Shown here in pieces: positions 1-11,738 of a DNA stretch of 64,000 nt; position 1 is the stretch's first letter, and each line of letters starts with the position of its first letter. The notes beneath the pieces were generated by a model that worked only from the letters and a program-made list of their open reading frames with translations, was not told the DNA's origin and searched no databases. Made by a program: the position numbers and the translations under genes. The stretch comes from Cryptomeria japonica (Eukaryota > Streptophyta > Pinopsida > Cupressales > Cupressaceae), in contig NC_081407.1 in assembly GCF_030272615.1 (NCBI RefSeq), forward strand, positions 435,150,730 through 435,214,729. The letters are read 5' to 3'.

Positions 1-336
1 AAAGTCTCCACTTGCCTCCCTTCTTTGTTGCTAGCACTACCGGGACTGCACATGGGCTGATGCTCTTCTTGATTAGTCCTTGATCCAACAACTCCTACAC
101 TTGCCTTGCCACCTCCTTATTTTGGTCAGGTGTGAGCTTATATGCTGCTTTATTGGGCAGGGATGCACTAGGGACAAAGTCTATTTGATGGCTTATAGAC
201 CTTCTTGGTGGAAGTGTTGCAGGTGCTCCATCACTCACTATGTCTTTATATTCTTGCAACATTTGCTTTACCTCCTTAGGTACCTCTGTCTACAACTTAC
301 CTTCCTCCTCCTTTGGCTTCACAAAGATGGCACATC
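1..336 (-). pseudogene. pol: gypsy reverse transcriptase, N-terminal fragment
   Basis: In a different minus-strand frame from the protease, this stretch reads through the linker and finger region of Ty3/gypsy RT. Recognisable pieces are LPPRRSISHQIDF, SLPNKAAYKLTP and ELLDQGLIKKSISPCAVPV, followed by KKGGKWR at the window edge. Two in-frame TAG codons interrupt it (near 277 and 93). The catalytic palm motif lies outside the window. RT copies element RNA into cDNA in the cytoplasmic particle; this copy cannot be functional. Confidence 0.85.
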
Positions 337-825
337 TCACTGTCTCCTCTTCATGCAACGGGTGTAAGAACTCTTTACCAATGTTAAGACACTAGGTGTT
401 CTTAAGGTTCCCTCATCATTCTCTGTCAGAGACAAAATCTTAAAGGTTCTTCTATCCTTCTTGAAGGAAATGGAGTTCTCCTCTCCATCATAGATCACCT
501 TCCTATAAAATTGCCAGGGTCTACCTAGCAGCAGATGACAAGCATCCATGGGTAGCACATCACAAAGGATCTTGTCCTTGTATCCTCCAATAGAAAACTC
601 CACCCAAGTCTGTTCATTGACAAGCACACTCTGCTCTTGATTCAACCATGTCACCTTGTAAGGACTAGTGTGGGGTATCTTTGTGAGTTTCAACTTCTTG
701 GCCTCCTCATCTGATATGATGTTATCAGTTGACCTTGAATCAACTACCACCTTGCAAACCTTACCAAGGATTTTGCATCTCCCCCTAAACAATGCTCTCC
801 TATGCCTAGGTTCATCCTTAGCTAG
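337..825 (-). pseudogene. gypsy aspartic protease (retropepsin-like), broken
   Basis: Continues in the same frame as gag. The active-site loop reads VVDSRSTDNIIS, so the family's Asp-Ser-Gly has become Asp-Ser-Arg, which should inactivate the enzyme. The downstream hydrophobic block DVLPMDACHLLLGRPW is the conserved second part of the fold (the hydrophobic-hydrophobic-Gly flap partner, LLLGRPW). The frame closes with TGA at 337. The next segment of pol continues in another frame, implying an indel near 337-350. The protease would normally cut the gag-pol polyprotein in the particle. Confidence 0.87.
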
Positions 826-2040
826 CTATCTTATCAAGACCCTATTGAACATCAGATTTTCTCTATTTTCTGATTCAATATGGTCCACCTCAGGTGTTTT
901 GTTTCTTGATGTGTCTTCATGGGCATAAGCAACCCTCTTTCCACTATTTGATGAAGTAGGCTTGTCAGGGCATCTATAGGCCAGGTGTCCCAATTGACCA
1001 CAATTGTAGCATTTCATGATTGCAAAGTAGGAATTACCCATGTCAGTACCTCTGCCCCTATTTGGACCCCCTTGTGCACCTCTTCTTCTAGAATGGCCTC
1101 CTCTAAGAGTGGTTTCACTATTATGCTCAGTCAACTTGGACTCTCCTTGATTCCTTTGCTCATTTGCCTTGCTTTGGTAACCACCTCGGTGACTCATTTG
1201 ACCTCTACCTCTGCCTCTACCCTTGTTGTTGGAGTCTCCCTTCCTTTTGTTCCTCTCTTCCACCTTAGCAGCAAGCTAATGACATTTTTGGATAGTGGTA
1301 GGAGTCCATAGGCTTATCTCCTCTAGGATGTTCCCCTTTAGGCCACTTAGATACCTAGCCACCTTGATAGATTCCTCTTCTTGGACTTTGGATCTAAGAC
1401 AAAGCTTCTGAAACTCCTCTATGTAAGAGGCCACATGAAGATCTTTTTGCTTCAATCCCTATCTCTTCTTATGAAGTTGGACTTCATAATCCTCTGGCAG
1501 GTAGTTCTCCTTGATCTTACTCACCATGGCCTTCCAGTTTGCAATACGTAGCTTCCCCATGCTAATTCTCTCCTCTTGCAAGTACTTCCACCATGTCAAG
1601 GCTACTCCCCTTAGTCTTGATTTGGCAACCTTAACCTTTTGGGCTTCTGTCACACCTTCACACTCAAAATGGTTCTCCATACCCTCAATTCATTCCATGA
1701 CGGTGTCAATATCCATCCTTCCACTGAAAAGTGGCAATCCTTCAAAAGATTTTGTATTCAAAGCCTTAATGGCATTTACAAAAGGTTATTCATTGATTAA
1801 GGGGTCTAGTTTAGGTATGATGTCATCTATATCAATAGCTTTCTTGCCTCTATCATTGGTGTCCGCACCCCAGAGTCCTCGTGCCCTCTGATCAACCACT
1901 TCTTGTAGCTTGTCCCTTATCTCACTCATAGCATCTTCAAGGAGTCTATTTTTCTCCTTTTGTTCTTCTACCTCCCTAGCTAGCTCTGCATTAGTGACCA
2001 TTATGTTCTCCCCTAATGATTCACCAGAATATAGAGACAT
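826..2040 (-). pseudogene. gag: gypsy gag polyprotein (capsid and CCHC zinc knuckle), broken
   Basis: Structural gag protein that would form the intracellular particle and bind element RNA. The start at 2040 (MSLYSGESLG) lies just inside the PBS. A coiled-coil stretch follows (about residues 17-50, VEEQKEKNRLLEDAM), then the capsid core around 1680-1459 with the typical LRGVALTWWKYL and a basic Gly/Arg-rich linker. The zinc knuckle CYNCGQLGHLAYRCPDKP lies near 1015-960. All pieces stay in one minus-strand frame, interrupted only by stops at about 1786 (TAA), 1459 (TAG), 1275 (TAG) and 826 (TAG). Several replace probable Gln codons. No frameshift is needed, so decay is by point mutation. Confidence 0.88.
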
Positions 2041-2065
2041 GCATGGTCCACCAAATCTTTAACTT

Positions 2066-2078
2066 GGCTTTGATACCA
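2066..2078 (-). promoter_or_regulatory. Primer binding site (initiator Met tRNA type)
   Basis: On the minus strand the sequence is TGGTATCAAAGCC, one base off the common plant TGGTATCAGAGCC that pairs with the 3' end of initiator methionine tRNA. It sits three bases inside the LTR end, as expected for the minus-strand DNA primer site. Confidence 0.85.
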
Positions 2079-2081
2079 ATC

Positions 2082-3660
2082 TGGTGGGAATGGGCTGGGG
2101 ATAGACTAGCCTAGTCTATGCTCTTTGATCCTCTCCTCGGATCACCAGGTGTTCCAACCACACCCTAGGGTCTCTAGGTCTTCCCTTGCTTTTGGGATCC
2201 CCTAACCTTTCCCAATCCACCCACCAACAACATGTGATTCTTCTCCTAAGCTCTCACCTACTCACAAGCTTCAAAAACCCTTACATAGGCTAATAAGGGT
2301 TTAACTCTTCCTACAACTTCTTAATTCCTAGCAAGGATAGGAAAGTTCTTTGACATGTTTCTCCAACCACTCATGTGCCCCCAAGAGGTTTTGATAGTCC
2401 TTCTTGTTATTGATTTCACATTTTTTTTTTCCTACAAAATAGGGCTACAAGGAATGAGCCCATATTAGTCCTCCATTCTGGACTTTTAGGGCTTCCTCTT
2501 GCAAACAATACCAAAAATTGTAAAACTTCCCAAAGGGACTGCTATTCATTTATCAAAGGCTCAATGATTTTCCTAGTTTTGGGCCCCCAAGTGTCCATAC
2601 ACTGCCCTAGGTGAAATTAAGGGTTTTTAAGGGTTTTTTTTTTAGGCCTACTAGGGTCACAGAGTTGGTTTGCTGTCTTTACCACCTTGTCTAGATTGGT
2701 GGAAGCTCCTCCTTCTCACCAATGATTCTCCACACACCACTCTTCAACTCCTCCAAAGGGTTCCTCCTTCCTTGTCCTTCCTTGCTCTCACGAACCTCTG
2801 CAACCTTGACCCTTCCTAGCCGAGCACAAACCAATCTCGCCTAGTAGTGGGTTTTTGAAAGTTTTTCCTGCATTCTCCAGGGCCCTGCTTCCTCTGAGAT
2901 ACTATACAAGGTCTGTACTCCTATACCCCATGGTTTCATGGTGTTTCCACAATGGGGATAGGAGTTACCAACCCATTTTCTCAAAGCAGTCCAAAACTGG
3001 ACAATGAGGAGGTTTTACAAAATATTTGCAAAGCACACAACACCTGCTAAACAAGACCTAATCTAAATGCTCAAAATGAAATTATAAACACTATACAAGA
3101 CTCTTAGCATATTTTAGTTTCCATTTTAATCCATTATCAATCCTTGAATGCTCCATTTGTGCCGGCTGGCAACAAAAACACAGTCATAGTCAAGGTGTTT
3201 TTCCTTTGGCCGTACAATATGACATCTAACCCATCATTTTAGGGTTTGCAACAATTTATAATGTCTTTGCCTCAATTTTTGTGCCAAATTTAGGGTTCCC
3301 AATGCCAAGCTAAGGTTATGACCAATTTGGTGGAAAAGTTGCATGACAACTTTGAAAAGTTGTCATGCAACTTTTTGCAACTTTTAAGCAACTTTTGTAA
3401 TGTTGCTTTTCTTGGCTTTTAGGCCTTTATTAGGCTATCCTCTGGACACAACCAGGCCAAAAGGACACTAAACTCATCAATAGGCCCACATTCCCTCAAC
3501 CCCAAAAGAAAACTCAACCTAGACTTGTGAACCTAGGACCTAAACTAGGACCTAAACAAAACCAATGAGTTCTTGGCTCTTATTACATTACATGGCTTCA
3601 TGAAGAAGCAAAATCACAACAAAAACAAATGGTGGGAGCCCTTAGAAGGGTTCTCCTACA
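2082..3660 (-). repeat. 5' LTR of the minus-strand gypsy element
   Basis: Bounded on the minus strand by TGTAGGAGAAC at 3660 and ATTCCCACCA at 2082, i.e. TG...CA termini, and followed three bases later by the PBS. Length 1579 bp. Only one LTR is in the window. The outer boundary is confirmed because sequence from 3665 on is collinear with 13847 on, while the LTR has no counterpart there. No convincing coding sequence is seen inside. Confidence 0.8.
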
Positions 3661-5762
3661 CCACCTAGTCACTAAGAGTGTTAATTTGGATGTTCCAAGG
3701 GACCTTAAGGATCGATTGATCACTTATCTATGAAATGTTTTGTACCTCTAAATCAATTGGTGTATTACACAATGTTAAACAAACATATTCATCCTTGTTC
3801 GAATAGGAACTGCATCTTAATCATGCATATTGCATTAACATAGGTCATGTCAAAAATTCATTGTCTCCACATGCGTTTTGCAGATCATCATGCCATACAG
3901 GTCTGCACACTGGGGGCATAACTGAAAAAATCATAAAATTTCTTATAAAAATCCTAAAAATCATAAAAAAGTACTGAAAAATCCTAAAAATCATAAAAAG
4001 TTCTAAAATAACCCTAAAAATTGTAAAAAGTCTTGAAAAAATCCAAAAAATCATAAAAAGTCCTGAAATTTTCAAAAAACAATGAAAAACATAAAATTCA
4101 AAAACATTGAAAAGCAAAAAATCAATACCAAAAATATTCAAATACGATCATGAAAAAAAAATCCCAAAACATCCATATATAGTCCTTAAAAAATCAATCC
4201 AAAAACATTGAAAATCCAAAGAAAAAAATCAACCAAAAACATTCAGATAAAGTCCTGAAAAAATTCAAAAATAGCAAAAAACATAAAAATCCAAAAATAA
4301 TCAAAATCAATCAAAAAACTTGCAATAAAATGTCTCGCAAGAATCAAACACCCTAGCAGATATCCAACAAATGCTACACACGAAGTTAATAAAGGATACA
4401 ACTATGTTGTCAAACATCTGCAATCAACTAATCAAATTGTCTTATCAATCATATCATACTCATATCAAGTGATCATTATCTTGTCTTAAATAGAAGAGGA
4501 TACACTCGAAATCAGACAGGTTAGCCTTAAACAGGGTCCGCAACTTTACGAGATCGGACATTATCAACCATCACATCAAACAATCAAAATGAAGACACAG
4601 ATCAATATGGTTGTTGTATTTTGTCCTAGTTAGTCTTTATCTTTTATCATTTGGTGACATGTCATGTTCTTATGCTACTCAAGGATGTCCACAAGTGACT
4701 AGTGGAGCCGGGATGGTCATGATCTTTTTCTTTGTTTGTTGTTTGTGGTGTGGACCAATGAAGTTCTAGGGCAATAATTCTAGTGGGTGTCCATGTTGGT
4801 ATGTTCATTCGACAAATATCTTATGCAAAAGTCAAAGATAGTTATGCTTGTAACTACCTCACATACCTCGACCCCAGACATTATTCCCAGAATGGAGGGT
4901 TCACTCCTTATCTACTACATGTTTGTTTCTTCAATGAGATATCTTTACATCCTGGTTCCTTATACCCTAATGTGCAAAGCTCCATTGTTACATAATAAGG
5001 CTTAGTGATGAATATATATTTGGCTATGAATAAAGAAACAAAACTTCTTTACAACCATCATCTTCATTTTTAGTCTATCATTTTCAATCAAATCATCATC
5101 ATATCATTTCAATTTATACCATTGTTTCTAATCTCGTCATGCTAATTGTCTCTTCAAATCTTTATCTCATCAAGCATCTTTTTTTGGATCAACCTTTTCA
5201 ATTATTTTCAATCATTCTTTCATCTAACATGATCTCTCTCATCACTTAATTCCAATCTTTTCATCTATAATTCTATCATTTCCTCTTATCAACTATTCTA
5301 TCTATCAATCAATTATTCCTCACCTTCATCATATTTTATTATTCATCCAATTTTGATCTATCATTTGTCTTATATAGGATGTATCCTTCCTGAAACTAGA
5401 CATTTTGATCATCTTTGTCTTATACAAGTTGTTTCCTTCCTGAAACCAGACTTTATCCTTATCCAGTCAATCCGATCAAACCTATCAATCTCGTCAATCC
5501 TATCAATCTTATCATTCAATCAATCTACAAATCACTCTAGCCATTTCTTCTATCTTATCAAATCCATTCATGTCATCAATTAATCATTCTTCAGGATTCA
5601 TTTAGCATTTTTATTCTTTCGAGAGATCATTCATACCTTTAATGCATAAACAATCTCTCAAGGGGGCATTACACCCTAAGCATCACCAGGGCATATTGGG
5701 GCATAAATTTTTCGTTTTCTTTGAAACAATATCATTTCGACTTTGTCTCAAAGAGGGGAAAA
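3661..5762 (+). repeat. Element A left unit, 3' internal region and polypurine tract
   Basis: Non-coding. It begins at the junction with the inserted gypsy LTR. Bases 3910-4330 are A-rich short repeats built on aaaatcataaaaagtcctg-like words. Bases 5363-5450 hold two copies of a roughly 57-bp repeat ending in ccttcctgaaaccagac. The tract at 5750-5762 (aaagaggggaaaa) is the polypurine primer for plus-strand DNA, immediately before the LTR. The short frames seen here have no family features and differ between the two copies of the segment. Confidence 0.8.
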
Positions 5763-7142
5763 TGTAGACACCTAAAAATGTCTCATTGATCATGTACTAA
5801 TTATTCGTCTAAATTGATTAAATAATTCTTTAATTAAATTAATTAATCTTATTCTTCTAATCTCATATTTCTTCATCATCTTACTAATTATTCTATTTCA
5901 ATTCTATCATCATTTAATCATTTAAACCATTTTCTAATGATTAATTAAATATTAATTATTTAATTAATTGTGACTTTTAATCCTTCAATTTAAATAATCT
6001 TTATTATTTTAATAAATTTATTTTCAATTTCTATCTCTATTTCAATTCTATCATCAATTAATCATTAACCACTTTTCTAAAATATTATTTAAATATTTAT
6101 TATTTAATTAATTGTGATTTTATTCCTTTAATTTAAATAATCTTTCTTATTTAATTAAATTCAATTTCTAAATAATTAAATAGTTTCTTTAAATTATTTA
6201 ATTAACTAATTAATTCTTCAAATTCCAAATTCATATTCTTCCAATTTCAAACACATGTGCATGATTTCAAAAAGCAAATTGAAAATCAAAGTCAAGTTCT
6301 AAATATATTCAAATAACAAATTGAATTTAAATAAATTCAATATTTGAATTAATTCTCATGCAAAGATTAAACTGAAAATCTAAGTCAAAGTGCAAGCACA
6401 TGCTAAATTAATTAATTTTTTCAGTATCTTTCCAATTCCTATTTATATCTTTTAGTTAGCTTTTTTCTAAATAAAGCTCTCAACCAACTTTCAATCAGTT
6501 AACTATTTCATCCTCTTTATTTCCTCCAATCATTCTTTTTCATCTTTCAATCAACTTTTTTCTCAATCAGTTTTTTTCCCAATTATCTATTCAATCTATT
6601 CTATTCCACCTCCAAATCAATAGTTCAACTATCAATCAACATGTGAGATCACCTGAGTTTCACCTCTCGATCATTCTATTCCACCTCTCATTCAATCTAA
6701 TCCAATAATCTATAAATTGAGCATTCAATCTCCATTCTCAACAATCACAAACTTTGAATCTTTGTGTCATTTGAAGGTTGTTAGTGCGATATCTGAGAGC
6801 CATCATACTACCTCTTAATCAATCGCATCCAATAATCTATAAATTGAGCATTCAATCTCCATTTTCAACAATCACAATCAATCATGATAAATCAAAAACT
6901 TTGAATCTTTGTGTCATTTGTAGGTTGCCATTGCGATATCTAAGAGCCACCATACCACAAAGAGGAGAAGAACAATGGAAGCTACATACAATCATGGAAT
7001 AGGGAGATTTAATTGATTATTTTACATTCCTATTTGCTTGATTGTATCATTTCATTGGTTTTGTTTAGAATTCTTTGATTAGATAGGGATTCATGATTTC
7101 CCTCTATTTCTAGTTGGATTTGATGATGAATTTTAGCATACA
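5763..7142 (+). repeat. Element A LTR (middle copy, 1380 bp)
   Basis: Starts TGTAGACACC directly after the polypurine tract and ends TTTAGCATACA, five bases before the PBS. It is very AT-rich, with many TTAATTAA words (5810-6200). A unit of about 127 bp is duplicated near its 3' end, each copy carrying TATAAAT (6711-6717 and 6838-6844), so two tandem core promoters are plausible. The same duplication is present in the other LTR, so it predates the tandem structure. Confidence 0.85.
6711..6844 (+). promoter_or_regulatory. Duplicated TATA-type core promoter in element A LTR
   Basis: Two copies of CTATAAATTGAGCATTC, 127 bp apart, each followed by similar 80-100 bp leaders (CAACAATCACA... then TTTGAATCTTTGTGT). 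The position about 300-430 bp before the LTR end fits an LTR promoter. Inferred from sequence only. Confidence 0.5.
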
Positions 7143-7147
7143 CATTT

Positions 7148-7163
7148 TGGTGAACCCGAAGTG
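7148..7163 (+). promoter_or_regulatory. Element A primer binding site
   Basis: TGGTGAACCCGAAGTG, beginning with the TGG that pairs with a tRNA 3' CCA, five bases after the LTR end. I cannot name the tRNA from memory. Its placement matches the PBS in element B (TGGTGCCCACCGTGG). Confidence 0.65.
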
Positions 7164-9052
7164 AAGCAACAACTAATCAACCCTCTGTGTTTTCTATGTG
7201 ATTTTTGCAGATTGTACAGATTTTCAGATTTCTTGTAGGTTTTGTACAGATTTCAAAGGTGGATCTCATCATCTTGTAATCGCACATACAAAATCATGTG
7301 ATCGCATAGACAAATTTACGCATTCATGTGGACACCAATTCACATTCATAGTTTTTATCTTCTAGTTTGAGTTTGTGTTTTTGTGGGATTTTTCATTATC
7401 CATCATGTAATCGCCCTCATATTTTTACGCATTCACCCAGACATCTTTACACATTCACCCAGACATCTTTATGCATTCACCCACACATCATTACACATTC
7501 ACCTAGACATCATTATGCATCCACCTAGACATCATTACACATTCACCCACACATCATTATGCATTCACCCACACATCATTACACATTCATAGTTTTTTAG
7601 TTTTACAGGTTTCTGGTAAAGTTGATGCTTTTGATAGGGTTCATTAATTGTCTATTTATCTGTTACACATTCGCCTTGTCATTTTTACGCACTTGCTCTA
7701 TCAGTTTCCTGCATTTGCCCTGTCAGAATTATGCACTCGCACAAATATCATCACACAATCACCCACATAGGATCATGCATTCATACAAGTATAATAACAC
7801 CTTCATTCAATGAAGAGTTTGATTTACTATTTTCTGTGTCTTTTCCTAGGTTACTGATTCTTTGTTTGCAGCATGTGGCGAAATCATAGAGAGGGCCAAA
7901 TCATTACTAAATATTTTTAGAAATCACTAACATGCATTCCTTCACACTTCAAGTTGGGGCTTAAAATAAATCTAGTTAAAATTGACATGCATGCTTTCAC
8001 ACTTCAGTTTGGTGCTCTAAAATTCACATGCACATGGGTATCTCACACCTAAGTTTGGGTTTTTAAAATAAACGTGAATCATGCTTATCAATATAATAAC
8101 TCACATTTTTCTTTTTTAAAGGGAAATAAATTTTTATTGTGTTTGGGGTGGACCTACTATTGCATTAACTACCTTTCCACGCACCTTTAGGGTCTTCAGA
8201 GAAAGGGAAAGGTGATAACAACACTCACTTTTTCATTTTAGTAGTGAGGGGTATCTTTAATTGGGGATTTTGTCACCCCACAAAGGTACTTCGAATTGGG
8301 ATGTGTTGGGGATATCATCTCTCCCAGCGTACTCTCAAGCAGGTTTTTTGAGCCACTATATAAATATACTGGTCAAGCGGCTAGAGTGTTGAGTGAATTC
8401 AACATATGTAGTGGCCTTCCCTGCACCGATAAGCTTAAATAAAGTCTTAAGTGGCTGGGTTTGAGAATTTGTCATTAGATTGGGATCCCTCAAAATTTAC
8501 AATAAGAGTCAACTTAGTAGTCCAAATCCCATGTTTATTGATTCCAGGTGTGTGAATCGTACCCCATAGATACCCTTCATGTACCTTGCATGATGAGACA
8601 TAAAATCCTCAATGATAAGATATTCGGATCTTCAGGGTAAGAGAGATTGGCATGCCCAAGAAGTGTGTGTCATGGAGTGGAGCTAGTGCTTCCAGGCTCT
8701 CTATCTATTCATCTTGTTTCTTTATTTTGTTGCATGGCCCCCATTAAACGGTTTCCACTTTCCAGTATAAGATTGTCTTTTGTGTTTTTATATGTACCAT
8801 TGTACCAGACCAGTATTGAGTCAGTATGTGGTCTATTTCAGGCCCTATCTTTGTGTATCTCTAAATTCTTAGAGTTGCTCAGAACATAGTTCAGTCAGAT
8901 ATACTTATCTCCAAACAACTGTTCTTGATTTGAAAAGAAACAGACTTGTCCTACAAACAGATTTATTTGAAACAAAGTCTACCTTGAAACATTTGACAAT
9001 CCAACAAAGTTCAAAATTTTGCATACTTGTGACCATAGGTTTTCTTAGAGTC
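7164..9052 (+). other. Element A 5' untranslated leader, no gene recognised
   Basis: About 1.9 kb between PBS and the repeat-rich block. It contains the 22-bp tandem array at 7426-7590. The remaining sequence, such as the GC-richer part 8140-8650, has stops in all frames and no recognisable motif. It resembles the long leaders of Tat/Ogre-type gypsy elements. Confidence 0.6.
7426..7590 (+). repeat. 22-bp tandem repeat, 7.5 copies
   Basis: Seven full units and a half unit of TAYRCATTCACCCASACATC-like 22-mers. Units alternate between TACAC-A and TATGC-A starts, giving a 44-bp higher-order period. No gaps between units. Lies in the leader of element A. Confidence 0.9.
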
Positions 9053-9510
9053 CTTGGAATTTGCATAAGTCCTTGTATCATCCTCATTTATGTCCTCATT
9101 TGCATTTTTGAAATTTGCATAAGTCCTTGCATCGTCCTCATTTATGTCATCATTATAGTCCTCATCCGCATCCTTGGAATTTGTATAAGTCCTTGCATCA
9201 TCCTCATTTGCGTCCTCATTATCGTCATCATTGTAATTGTCATAATCTTCATATATAGTCCTTGCATAGTCATCATAATCCTCACATAAGTCCTTGCATA
9301 GTCCTTATAAATTCTTCATTTACACCCCATTACCATCCTCATAATTTTTGCATATAGTCCTTGCACAGTTGTCATAATCCTCACATATAGTCCTTGCACA
9401 AATGTCATACCCTCACATAAGTCCTTGCATAATCCTTATAAAGTCTTCATTTACATCCCATTAGCATCCTCATAATCTTTTCATATAGTCCTTGCATAGT
9501 CTTCATCCTC
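9053..9510 (+). repeat. Imperfect tandem repeats rich in 'agtccttgca' and 'catcctcat'
   Basis: Three units of about 60-66 bp (TTTGCATAAGTCCTTG core, 9057-9230) followed by a second level of roughly 150-bp repeats in which TATAGTCCTTGCA and TTCATTTACAYCCCATTA recur (9250-9500). An open frame through part of it is a by-product of the repeat. Confidence 0.75.
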
Positions 9511-9796
9511 ATAAGACATAGGGTCAAATCATTATCTCCATTTTGCATTATCTTCAAAATTAGGGTGTTCCCTAGTCCAAGTCCATAGGTTGCAATGTTG
9601 TTCTTTAGGATATCATCTTGTCATTCCTTAATCCAATTTGTCAAAAAATTCAAAAAATATAGGTTGCATTTTTCATCCTCATTTGCATTTGTCCATTTTC
9701 AAAATTCTCAAAATCCAAAAAAAAAAAAAATAGGGTTGCATTTTCATCCCTTAATTGCATTGCGCTTCATCCCTAAACTTCAAAAATAAAAAAAAA

Positions 9797-11735
9797 TGGT
9801 ATATAGTACTATAGTTGAAACAATATCTCAAACTTCTAGGAGACAACATTACCCTTATCAAATTTCCAACTTTCATGGGAACATGTCATTGCAACCAAAC
9901 AATCAATTATATCAATCCAACATATACATGTCCCAAAACATGCATCAAACTTATCAAGAATAAGCAAGTGTAATAACTATTTCTCCATCACTTGAAGAGA
10001 AACTAGCTCGAGAAATAGAGATCTTGGAACAAAACATTAAAAAAGTTGAATATGTTAGATCCTAGATGTTCAACTGTTTCAAAAATTTGGAGATCCCATT
10101 ACAAACCTAGAGCCAATTGATGTGCGAGGTCTTATTATGAAATTGGTCATACCAACTATTCGTAGACAAATAAACTTGAGAAACCAATATCAACAACAAA
10201 CACATCCAACAATGAAAGTACAACAACCAATACAACAAACAACACAACTCTTAGCACCACAAATTGTGCAAACAAGTCAACCACTACCAACGTTACAAAC
10301 AATTACACAATCAATTTTGTATTCGGTCTCATCACATTCCGTGAATATCCTCCTATGGCTTCGAATACACCAGCAAGAGTGTCCCAAATGAATGCAAGTG
10401 TATTTAAAAAACATGTCACCCTTTGTACATCAATTGAACATGGTCAATGTGTCACCTATCATGCAACAAGGTCATCTGCCCATGTCTAGCAATGACTCTT
10501 CCCATCAAGACTTTGCACCTCAAGTAGCCTCCATATCTTCCACAATTTCCTTATACCCCGAAGTCACACAACAGAAGTTGACACCATCTTTATCCAATAA
10601 CGCAACCTCCCAAGGGCTATCCATAATACAAATTCAATCTAATCCAAGTCATGATGCTAGTCCTGTGCATGCTTCAAAAATTCAAAATCCAAAGCAATCA
10701 TATATTCCATTACCAAGAAAACCCACTTCAAAGAGTCTCATTCAAAATCCTTTCTCATTAGGCCAATATATTGAAACCTTCCAAGAATCTCTCATACATA
10801 TCCAAACTCCTTCCCCGTGTCAAGAGAATGATCCTAAATCAGAAGAAATGAGTCCTGAAACAAATAAAGATCAAGAACAAACCCTTCCATCCTACCCAAT
10901 TTTTTATCAAGATCCCACCAACCAATAATCTTATGATGATCCCCTCGCTCTTTTCTATTCTATTTATAATTATGCCCTTTTGTCTCAAGAACAAAGTGTC
11001 CTTTCAAGTCCCATCCAACATCCACCTCTTAAGCAAGATTAAGACATCCCTTCCAACCTTTCTAATAATCCTTTTCCAAGTCAAGATCAAAGTGTTCCTT
11101 CACCTTCATGTCATGAGCAAAATCCCATTATTTCTCTAGATCCTGATCAAGATCCCTCCATCCCTTCATCTCCATGTCATAATCCTCCATGTCTCTCACA
11201 AGATTCCCTCAAAAATGAACTTTCCATTTCTCCTAGTCCCCCTCATGATACCAATCTCTCTACACAAGTTTTTCATGAACCCCTTATCAATGAAATCACC
11301 AATATTGATTATCCTATAGAGAACACTTTATCAATGATTGTATGTGAGCCATCATCACATGCCAATGTGGTGACAGAAACAAGCATGGCACCAGCTAATG
11401 AAATCAACACCCAAATTGTTCCATCATCTTCTTCAAGCACAAACATAACACCAACTAATGAGATCAATATCTAGTTGACTTCATCATCCTCTTGAAGTGC
11501 ATCAATCAAAACAGGCATAGAACCCATTCATGTCACAACTTCAGAACCAAAATCTATTTGCCTCAAACACCCACACTTGATAGAATGGGGGAAGAAGGAC
11601 CTACCATAGTTGGATTTCTTTGAAAATGATAAGGCTATAGCTGAATTCATGGGTGCCAAAGCTGGTTACCCTCTGATGATCCACAAAATCCAAAAACTAA
11701 TAAAATCAACATTGGAGATGTTGAACATGTACAAT
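9797..11735 (+). pseudogene. Element A Ser/Pro/Gln-rich internal ORF (gag-like position), broken
   Basis: A start at 9797 (MVYSTIVETISQ) opens a frame that, after a shift near 10070, continues in one frame from about 10077 to 11735. It is interrupted only by stops near 10389, 10926, 11034, 11473, 11494 and 11605. The product would exceed 600 residues: Gln/Thr-rich first (QQQTHPTMKVQQPIQQTTQL), then Pro/Ser-rich with repeated SPCHNPP / SPPHDT-like segments, ending in a charged part (DFFENDKAIAEFMGAKAGYP). No CCHC knuckle, protease or RT motif is visible. The position after the leader is that of gag, but homology to gag is not demonstrated. The copia solo LTR interrupts it at 11739. Confidence 0.6.
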
Positions 11736-11738
11736 TAG

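Larger units (their letters stand above)
1..3660 (-). mobile_element. Ty3/gypsy LTR retrotransposon, 5' part (truncated by window edge)
   Basis: Read on the minus strand, the order is LTR (3660-2082), primer binding site (2078-2066), gag with a CCHC knuckle, aspartic protease and the N-terminal part of reverse transcriptase, which runs off the window at base 1. The far side of the LTR (3660/3661) interrupts sequence that is otherwise shared with 13842 onward, so this element inserted into element A. The rest of pol and the second LTR lie outside the window, so the target-site duplication cannot be confirmed. The methionine-type PBS and single gag-pro-pol frame fit Ty3/gypsy; the exact lineage (chromovirus or other) is not decided. 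Confidence 0.9.

Noticed and set aside
3845-4141. 98-codon Phe/Ile-rich minus-strand frame
   Set aside because: Arises from A-rich short repeats; the homologous segment at 14040-14330 does not keep the frame.
4783-5005. Two overlapping 70-72 codon frames also present at 14903-15125
   Set aside because: Kept in both copies only because the segments are recent relatives; two frames overlap on the same strand and neither shows codon-type substitution patterns or any motif. They lie in the element's 3' untranslated region.
7426-7590. CRISPR-like regular repeats
   Set aside because: Units are contiguous with no unique spacers, and the context is a plant retrotransposon leader.
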